The notes beneath the pieces were generated by a model, which was given only the letters and a program-made list of their open reading frames with translations, ran no database searches and was not told the origin of the DNA. A DNA stretch of 64,000 bases, taken from IMG/VR virus record IMGVR_UViG_3300030099_007267, positions 1 through 64,000 of that record. One strand, 5' to 3'. This document shows, piece after piece, positions 58,601 through 64,000 of the stretch. The translations under genes were made by a program, and so were the position numbers. Numbering within the stretch: the first letter of the stretch is position 1; each line of letters starts with the position of its first letter. This DNA is from a virus.

Positions 58601-61600
58601 CCTCGCGAGCCTACACCTACAAAGATTTTTCGAGGCTTAACGAGCAGTGAGTTTATTGCAGTCAAAGGAACAGCGAGTGCTTTGTTCCGGAAAGGTCAGG
58701 TTGGAAATAAGTCTGTAATTTTAATGGAAAATATAGAGACACAGCAACCTACTAATTCTATAAATATATCTGAAATTTATTTTCAGTTAGAACAAGTTGA
58801 TCTTTTGATCGGAACAGAAGAACGTAAGAAGCTTCGCAAAGAATTAATGAACGATTTAGAACAAGCCAGAAAAGACTTGACTACCGCTGTCCCTCCAGAT
58901 TTAAGAGAATACTATTCCGATGCCAGGCAAATCATACGTGAAATGCTTACAAAAGATAAGCCTGACTCTGATTACATTGGATATCAAACAGATAATCTAG
59001 CTTTGGGGTCAGCATTAGTTGGTGAATTCAAGAAGGCTGGCATTGAAGTTGTTCAACACAAGATTAAAGATCCTTACGGTGTTCCATACACAATTATTGA
59101 ATTAACGGATAACGTTCGCAACAAACTCCAAAGAGACTCACTACCAATTATTGAATCTAGTGAAGATGTACGTTTTGTTGGTGTAGAGTTGCGTTCTTTG
59201 TATGACTTTCTTAAAGCGGCTCCAGTTTTTGAATTAGGTGAACTTAAGGAAAATGACAAGTCAATTTTTATTGATGACACAACCGTCTTGAATAAGAAAT
59301 ACCTGAACAACATGCGAAAATGGATGGGTCTTACAAATGAAACAGATGTAAAAAAGCTTATAGATGCCATTGAACAACAGGGTATGAGTTTACATACAAT
59401 AAGAGAAGACTTGTACGCTGGATACTCTCTTAGCGAGCTTAAGGATATTGTAAAAGAAGAAAGTTTAAACGACAAACAACAACAAAAATTAAAAGATTAT
59501 ATTGATTCGATTGAAGACTTCGATGAACAATTTGAATTCGTGAACAAAGATGGTCAGTTCAAGTCTTTCAGATTGTTTGATGGTGATGAAACATTGTTTA
59601 TTACGGATGACAGTGGATTGACCACACAGGAGGCGCGAAACATAGTGTATATGGCCGCGCAAGAAGGCAAAAGCAGTGTGAAGTTCATAAACGCATCTCG
59701 GGGCGCAAGAGAACTAAAAACAGGCATCAATTGGGGTAATGAGGTTAAAATAGACGATACATCGAATACTGTTGAAGTCGAAATAACTGAAGAGATGAGG
59801 TATTCCGTTAGTCCCAGAAGACAGCCACTTTTTCAAAAAAGCAAAACCAAAAAACTTGAACAGTCTTTGGTTGAAAGACTAACTCCTGAAGCCTATGATC
59901 AGTTAAACGTAAATCAAAAAAGATTAGCGTTGAACAATATGATGAATCACTCAGGTGAAGACTTATATATGGCAGAGAGTGTTGTTATTCAGCCCTCTAG
60001 ATCTGGAAAAACGTTTCAGCTTGATGTTGATGGGAAAAGAATAAAAAAGAACTTTAAAACCAAAGAAGATGCAGAGCAATATGTAAAAGACAAGTATCTA
60101 GCAAATCCAGATGAAGATCTTGTGGTTGGTGTGGCTCCCATCACAACCGACCCAGAAACGACCATCAAGGCATTGCATAATGAAATCCTAGAGCACATAG
60201 TGATACATACTGAGGATGGCAAGATAAGACGTGCAGTGGCCTCCAAAAAGTCAAATGCGTTCGACTCGAAAGCAATAGAAGTCACTGCGTCAGATTCTGT
60301 TTTTGACAACGCCACTGTTATTGTCAACAGAGACGCACCTTTGTCTTTAACGTTAAACGATATAAATTTTTTGCTGGCATCTAAAGTAAAAGAATTTGTA
60401 ATTGTTACTCCAACCAGGACGTTCACATACAGTTTGTCAAATAAATTTGATGTAACAAGCAGTCAAATAAAAAACCTGAGAATTTTAAACAATCGTTTGG
60501 GAGAAGAGGGACAGAAAAGATACAAACCTTCAGTCAGCATTGATATCTTTACTGAAATAGCATCTCAAATTGATACTAAGAATAAAAGTGCTGTTGAGGT
60601 TTTAAATGTTGCGTTGCATGCTTGTCAAGACTACAAAAACAAACAATTGCAATCTATTTTTCCAGAATTAAAAATAGACATAAAAGAACTAGAATTTACA
60701 GAAGTAGGTACATATGGATATAAAAAAGACGGAACCGGTAGTTTTCAATTTGATGGCAAGCTCCGAAGAAAAGAACTTAAACTTATTGACGCAAGTCGCC
60801 CAACTGCTGATCCAAAGAGACGAGAAGCTCAAAAAAGAAACAGAGCAATCGGACCAGCAACAACCCATATCTTCTCCACAAGAGAAAGAATAAAAGACAA
60901 CTATATTGCTAAACAAGCCGCATCAAGAGTAGCACAGATATCTTTGTATAAAGATTTAGAATATGTTAGTCAGCGAGACTTTGAAATTTTTGTTGGTTTG
61001 GATGATATTACCTATGGATCTATGCCAGAATGGATGGAAGACCTAAACAAAGTTCTTCTGGAACGGTTGGATATATTCCTCAACGGCCAAATCAAACCCA
61101 GCGAAGTTTTGTCTGCTTATTTCATTACGGTTGCTAGTCAGCAAGCCGGAGAGATAGAGTACTCCCTTTTTAAACGTAGAATGGAAAAAAGGGGAATGAT
61201 GAACGCAGTATCTCCGTTAATCAGTCAAAAAATGGATCCGACGAAGGGTCGATTTAATCTTGATTTTTTCATTGTAGGCAAAGACGGAAAAATAAACGTG
61301 CGCGCAGAAGAAATGATGGCGGCTTGGTTAATTACTCCAAAAGGCAGAAAAGCAATGCGAGCTTTTGATGAAGCTATTGCAAATGGCATGTTGCCAGAGT
61401 TTGATTTCTATACTGAATTTGTAGATTTATTAAATATTCGTAGGTTTGGCTGGTCAGGAACCAAAAACAACTTTCCTTTAGGAGAGAGTTTTGACTCTTT
61501 AAAATTTAAACTTGCAGAAATGACTGAAACCATGAATCAACAGGGTAAAGCTTACAATGAAGGCTTGAAACAAAAGAGGGCATTTGCAGCCACTCCAAAA

Positions 61601-64000
61601 ATAACCCAAGACGCTCTTGAAGCAAATTTAAAAAGACTTAGAGGTGTAGGGCCCGTTAAGGCTCCTTTCCTTGCTCAATTGCTAGGTTTTGGAGCCGGAA
61701 CAACCATAGACAGTAAAGAGATACAAGCATTACTTGGTTTAGACCCGATGGATCCTAAAGATATAGATAAAAAAGCCAAGGAAATCAATAAAAAAGCTTT
61801 ATCAAATCTCAAAAAATGGGAACTTCAGTACTTGAAACAAGGTGTTAAACGGTATGGAAAAGGTAGATTTTCAGAGATGCGAACTTTGATTGGACATCTT
61901 AGGGATGCTGTTGAATACCGTTATAAAGGAATGAATAAAGAGCTACAAAAAAGAGGTATCAATATAAGACCAGAACACTACCAAGCAATCATGCATCAAT
62001 GGATCTGGGCTAAAATGGCACGTTATGAAGAGACGAGGATAGCTCAACTAGAGATGTATGCTCCACTTTTATCGAAGAGGAGAGATATTGCCAGTGATGC
62101 AGAAATCGACATGTACATTGCTTTGTTGCAATCTGGAGATGTCGGCTATGAATTGGCTATGCAACAGTTGTCAGCATATCTTTCGGATGATGCAAGTCCA
62201 TTGATGGATAAAGAGGGACTAATAGTTGGAAAATTGAAAGCCGTTGCAGAAGCGCTTGAAGAAGTTCAATATGGAGAGCTTTCTGCTTTGTTGGATAATA
62301 AATTTCCTGACATTAAAGCTCTTCCTGTTGAGTTGGAGATTAATTCTAAAGCTTTTTCTATTGAAGAGGATAGAATAAGCGAAAGCAAACAAATCGAATA
62401 TTTAGAAAGAACAGGTTTGTATCAAATAAAAGACGGTCAACCTTTGGGTCGATATCGTTCTGATGGAAATATAAAAGAATTAGCATTTGCAGAAGGAGCC
62501 GATGTAAAAACTATAATCCACGAAAATGCTCACCTTCTAGAAGATATGCTTAGTCCAAAAGATTATGCAGAGCTTTTGGATATGGTAGATCCAGATTTTA
62601 TCGTACAAACGACAACAGGAAAAAAGATTCTTACGAAGGAAGGGCGAGAATACTTAGCTACGATGTATGAACAATTTGTAGTCAATAATATTCGATCTGC
62701 TGGCCCGAGAGAGAAAAACATGATGGCCAAAATTAAAGTTGCTTTTTCTCAAGTTGCTTTAGAATACCTACGTGGAAAGTATAGGGAAAAATTTGGTTCA
62801 CAAAATAAAGCAGATCCCACGGTGACAGATAGAGTTATGTTTGAGAATTTTAATCCTTTTGATCTTTTGCGAGAGGATGCAAAAATTCTTGCTGGTGATG
62901 AATTAACAGCTAATCAAATAAAAGTTGCTCAACAACTAGAGGCTCCAATTTCCAGAGGAATTCAGGGTTTATTAGATACTTCAAGCAAATCTGGAAAGTC
63001 TTTTAAAAAGTCTTTGATTGACAGGACAGAAGTATTTTTAGATGAGGATCCGGCAGTACGTCAAGCAGAAGACAAAGAGTCAAAAGCTACCGCAAAAAGA
63101 AGAGTGCAAAGTAGGGACACTTTGCAACCAAATGACAATCTAATATTTGATCTTCGTCCAAGTCAATTTCCCACGTGGGAAATGGAAGGTCACCTGCGTC
63201 CAGAAAAAGAACGAGCATACAGGAATAGAGCGGAAGCAAATCTGAGGAACAAGGGTGAACAAATAACACCAGAAAACATAGCTCAAGAATTACAAAATAT
63301 GGAGCGTACGAAGTTAACAGCAACCGAAATAGATCAAGCATTTTTTGATCTTAAGAATGAAGGCAAAAACGTTGACATTCTTCATTTGTCACTGAGACTA
63401 GCTGCATACACAAAAGGGAAAACCGCTCTCAGAAGAACAGCCTATCAACCGAGAACACCTATCACAAATCGGACTATCGTTCGCGAAACCGATGTTGCAA
63501 TGTATTCTAATTTTGCAGTTGTTAAACTAATGAGGATTTTTGGAGTTGAAGACATACGTCAACTCCAAGATATGTTCAACAATACAGAAGATCTTGATAT
63601 TGATAAATTGGAACGGTATGAAGACTTTACTCAGAAGAATCAAATCAAAGCGGTGATAAGAGATCCTAAAGTTAAGAGTTCTCTCATTTCTTTTGTTAAT
63701 GAAATAGAAGGAACGCCAGGGATGTTTGCTCTTTCTAGAGACTTGAGGAATAGAATAAAAAATGGCTTCAAAGAAGACGTAAAAAAAATAGATATATACC
63801 TAAGTGAAATTGCTGAAATCCGTAATGCGATTATTGATGTTTCTGTGCCAGCTTCATCTCGGAGAAACAAAATAGTAGAAGCAGGTGCAAAGTCTATTTT
63901 ATTTTCATTTGCTCATGGTATATCTGGATTGATTGATCTAATCCCGGGAGCAAATTTACAACCTGTTTTTAGAAAAATTGAAAGTTTAACAGAATCATTT
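52661..64000 (+). CDS. giant virion-associated protein, 3' end beyond the window
   Basis: GAGG eight bases before ATG 52661 opens a frame with no stop through base 64000: 3,780 codons and still open. The product is Lys/Glu-rich and mostly helical, with no signal peptide. Residues 3287-3291 are HENAH within VKTIIHENAHLLEDML, a HExxH zinc metallopeptidase signature. Near residue 2995, RGVGPVKAPFLAQLLGFGAG resembles a helix-hairpin-helix DNA-binding turn. Near 1988, KIFRGLTSSEF recalls the start of ADP-ribosyltransferase domains (weak). Giant multi-domain phage proteins of this kind (polyvalent or ejected proteins) enter the host with DNA. RNA polymerase motifs were looked for by eye and not found. 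Confidence 0.85.
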   Translation, partial: MGTPENKIILTPDDVEKYTQFEDFRKYHGELGTVVIDAHKVLIEEGNTPSSITPGMLQTQVNKLDSSQQGVLPVAEEFLEKFESVNPISSMTLDTNELESDVDKLYKNYIEPHLTPVKTHKESRESRPVDPSAAGFEPKNLQQAQNDYLKAVNDLIEDRANERIAEYSRQKTKDNKLKYTKDQLDTLNRQTKMILQKYYLANTLYITNEPDGIRQDIKKLLPDEIPQVSPKEIDDAIEQKIKVGGIDPIKLTQLQNDLDFIKKADETGIIPIPTRELTLFKFSSTDFPAQRIVGIKEEVEKDEQELVKKKQQEGHTPSAAQKSARLQKKEETKESLLVDTAESAVDFGMKIFGFKEAYGDIDNQSISQAVRKIGDANIQAKALNSLENAQKEHRKSQAVRKEISEDLSSIIYTLSESNKHPKEIEQVVKEIRERTISESDKRFIEAINRRNINNLDDLLRETHALVSATKNSKKQEFLLETTVMSPELWEKGMADVSPTQIVEIAKKQGFDEKYGNFLKQNFDVASMQSSLDEEFSQIEEGFFISDDSRQPIAKTIFRLGTEYEKMDKTESVADIPLTPIDNLKFYYELHEYVKQEIDKEWEPELREFTNPTSVASTYSKSSLALSLKTTENILYSTPFEEREKRSELNRQIKSLRKMLDAQTQLDDYHQEKPWFGLLYQVEPGVLSYTKEGGPFRGFGNITVYEGVRDIIDQYQARALEEIQQEQQAGEQRPVEQKPRYHQSIDYGKEYKATDAFVKQVALDTMREEYLDIYGKPKAFSSGDETKVITTYLQEGLTFDEMKDLSKANAQKSLEAYQINRIIQDDMSHPFARALIDIDSASELLASETISGMKKKEVPEFFRQMLPGEDDDTIENLIISDQIDDLLMRRLNIEANFVVDSFISQPLTENFAFYLEKLTAKAVTDSSSMEAKVQYTPITFAFETLTALAEEAVVVLPVETPSFGMSMATYFGGGRADLNEYWEIRKQQLEKMGTVKTPDGQFKHPLSVYFEQEWVRDGLVEHIDKRKKEEETGDAKITFGDLEKYTIEYFSSLVEPQAFDAMVQQGYFDDILQVYGKALAVILTGRMDQVPFTIATPMEMDFYLQEQMPDIYSGVIPPSYNSWSGRFSVFLDSMTNEPLGFQESYSYLGDGLGFSYGSVHQTFLNTGTALSVFVPFEKIAASPVKATLKTGSVMASSTRQALVAMNKTPIEAGLGTQAVRGLKAGALEAAEIVEVIPFVDDRGTRIVRGFLQEQMSYEKETPNATFSDRFLRDEELWSEAIEASAITEPDLNKSFRAELVNVAGQSAIGGLIAGTPGALFYGFKQGIPSASKLIVDGVFKIAGLTTEKNLLALSYYYRRKGDLASVVHQQQMSQMIKDVRAGHLDSLFELVNNTSKNGQYYEADYFRQAASSLGIDPNALVLSLMDLGFENAKKQKREIEYLMDGRKILKDKYSRKLKKIKNEELYKTIFGRDEIIYRSNEYKNLERQHKILVRRNTLTETQAAYNLAIYRYLALTKDDPKKFLKQLQVVDLNETDSLKNLEDYVRNFDTEELEFLKKEKGQQAVEFLKSDTTYEQDAYNKSIGLYSFLSQKKQDLNPGDAREYVKSFQDMSLVEQEAKEKPSVVKGTEAQKHNPPSKEMEKFASAIVTIGNNRVQVFFEISKKDKKLSIKEIHIDNPPMIPLDDVMLRVKATKKLFSKKLLENNLTLEWNPELVFFQLKEAPQEMLNSYTELMHQYMDNFVDNIDESKKTQRRQQPKRTVALQVVTSLRKNKNIAKNKDLGTFKVVDTNEELSLHPQYQKMINVDYEIASRAIQEQLNSIQKANKKIKDIEKKNVSILQDKLSLIEFNAEAKETPKKSVTENALAELATYMYNSKIYYDIEDKIKAFAKKIDEQDTPEKKQQKFDEIREALRSGVGNQYRKAMTTEIVRKNRAEQKIRKAEKAIDIVKPTFDEVVEEKVQKPLVTEDLSDGGLETILSTEPREPTPTKIFRGLTSSEFIAVKGTASALFRKGQVGNKSVILMENIETQQPTNSINISEIYFQLEQVDLLIGTEERKKLRKELMNDLEQARKDLTTAVPPDLREYYSDARQIIREMLTKDKPDSDYIGYQTDNLALGSALVGEFKKAGIEVVQHKIKDPYGVPYTIIELTDNVRNKLQRDSLPIIESSEDVRFVGVELRSLYDFLKAAPVFELGELKENDKSIFIDDTTVLNKKYLNNMRKWMGLTNETDVKKLIDAIEQQGMSLHTIREDLYAGYSLSELKDIVKEESLNDKQQQKLKDYIDSIEDFDEQFEFVNKDGQFKSFRLFDGDETLFITDDSGLTTQEARNIVYMAAQEGKSSVKFINASRGARELKTGINWGNEVKIDDTSNTVEVEITEEMRYSVSPRRQPLFQKSKTKKLEQSLVERLTPEAYDQLNVNQKRLALNNMMNHSGEDLYMAESVVIQPSRSGKTFQLDVDGKRIKKNFKTKEDAEQYVKDKYLANPDEDLVVGVAPITTDPETTIKALHNEILEHIVIHTEDGKIRRAVASKKSNAFDSKAIEVTASDSVFDNATVIVNRDAPLSLTLNDINFLLASKVKEFVIVTPTRTFTYSLSNKFDVTSSQIKNLRILNNRLGEEGQKRYKPSVSIDIFTEIASQIDTKNKSAVEVLNVALHACQDYKNKQLQSIFPELKIDIKELEFTEVGTYGYKKDGTGSFQFDGKLRRKELKLIDASRPTADPKRREAQKRNRAIGPATTHIFSTRERIKDNYIAKQAASRVAQISLYKDLEYVSQRDFEIFVGLDDITYGSMPEWMEDLNKVLLERLDIFLNGQIKPSEVLSAYFITVASQQAGEIEYSLFKRRMEKRGMMNAVSPLISQKMDPTKGRFNLDFFIVGKDGKINVRAEEMMAAWLITPKGRKAMRAFDEAIANGMLPEFDFYTEFVDLLNIRRFGWSGTKNNFPLGESFDSLKFKLAEMTETMNQQGKAYNEGLKQKRAFAATPKITQDALEANLKRLRGVGPVKAPFLAQLLGFGAGTTIDSKEIQALLGLDPMDPKDIDKKAKEINKKALSNLKKWELQYLKQGVKRYGKGRFSEMRTLIGHLRDAVEYRYKGMNKELQKRGINIRPEHYQAIMHQWIWAKMARYEETRIAQLEMYAPLLSKRRDIASDAEIDMYIALLQSGDVGYELAMQQLSAYLSDDASPLMDKEGLIVGKLKAVAEALEEVQYGELSALLDNKFPDIKALPVELEINSKAFSIEEDRISESKQIEYLERTGLYQIKDGQPLGRYRSDGNIKELAFAEGADVKTIIHENAHLLEDMLSPKDYAELLDMVDPDFIVQTTTGKKILTKEGREYLATMYEQFVVNNIRSAGPREKNMMAKIKVAFSQVALEYLRGKYREKFGSQNKADPTVTDRVMFENFNPFDLLREDAKILAGDELTANQIKVAQQLEAPISRGIQGLLDTSSKSGKSFKKSLIDRTEVFLDEDPAVRQAEDKESKATAKRRVQSRDTLQPNDNLIFDLRPSQFPTWEMEGHLRPEKERAYRNRAEANLRNKGEQITPENIAQELQNMERTKLTATEIDQAFFDLKNEGKNVDILHLSLRLAAYTKGKTALRRTAYQPRTPITNRTIVRETDVAMYSNFAVVKLMRIFGVEDIRQLQDMFNNTEDLDIDKLERYEDFTQKNQIKAVIRDPKVKSSLISFVNEIEGTPGMFALSRDLRNRIKNGFKEDVKKIDIYLSEIAEIRNAIIDVSVPASSRRNKIVEAGAKSILFSFAHGISGLIDLIPGANLQPVFRKIESLTESF

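Noticed and set aside
52661-64000. Giant protein as an N4-type virion RNA polymerase
   Set aside because: Size and position fit, but no single-subunit RNA polymerase motifs were seen in the visible part.

Overview
The window is tailed-bacteriophage DNA. It is densely coded with overlapping start and stop codons, and it carries terminase, portal, scaffold, coat, connector, tail fibre and ejection genes, a lysis-like cluster, a primase-helicase and several DNA methyltransferases. I see no rRNA, tRNA, integrase, DNA polymerase or CRISPR array. The head genes (large terminase, about 760-residue portal, scaffold, coat, then two connector/stabilisation-like proteins) look podovirus-like. The host cannot be named from the sequence. 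Two blocks point rightward: 33.2-64 kb (head, connector, ejection proteins) and 1-8.46 kb (fibres, lysis, small basic proteins). On a circular map they could be one late region interrupted only by the window ends; that is inference.

Layout. 1-3.5 kb: appendage and tail-fibre genes ending in a strong terminator. 3.6-8.5 kb: a cell-wall enzyme candidate, membrane and spanin-like proteins, small beta virion proteins, a RecU-like resolvase and seven tiny Lys/Arg-rich proteins. 8.5-11.6 kb (leftward): MT-A70 methyltransferase, SF2 helicase and a ribbon-helix-helix regulator. 11.7-14.6 kb: a 961-residue primase-helicase. 14.9-19.4 kb (leftward): a chain of small regulators and unknowns ending with a C5 cytosine methyltransferase. 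19.4-20.0 kb: a non-coding AT-rich tract with a 17-bp inverted repeat, a possible replication origin. 20.0-30.4 kb: an accessory region of short gene clusters separated by structured intergenic DNA. 30.3-33.2 kb (leftward): a second MT-A70 methyltransferase, a RecB-like nuclease and a Sak4-like recombination ATPase. 33.2-64 kb: packaging, head, connector and ejection genes, ending in a reading frame that is still open at the window edge after 3,780 codons.

The most unusual part is 21.3-29.1 kb. Six intergenic spacers carry variants of one structured element, built on a 5' GATAGTCC strand that pairs with a downstream GGACTATC or GGACTGTC strand. The loops differ, and three copies have two competing partner strands. 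A 138-bp promoter/leader block is duplicated at about 96% identity, and a second repeat runs up to the stop codons of two different leftward gene clusters, so unrelated small genes appear to sit between common flanks like cassettes. A 10-nt leader motif, ATCAACTAAC, occurs in five 5' leaders, and its exact complement lies just before the terminator of the primase-helicase gene. One leftward gene has a roughly 340-nt structured leader closed by a 14-bp helix. The same region encodes a C5 methyltransferase fused to a DUF7227-like domain.

How the genes may work together: the recombination and replication genes copy and repair DNA that four methyltransferase genes modify. Terminase and portal package it. 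A glycine-zipper protein, two coiled-coil or repeat proteins and the giant protein are probably carried in the particle and ejected. Family assignments come from motifs read by eye; no database search was run.
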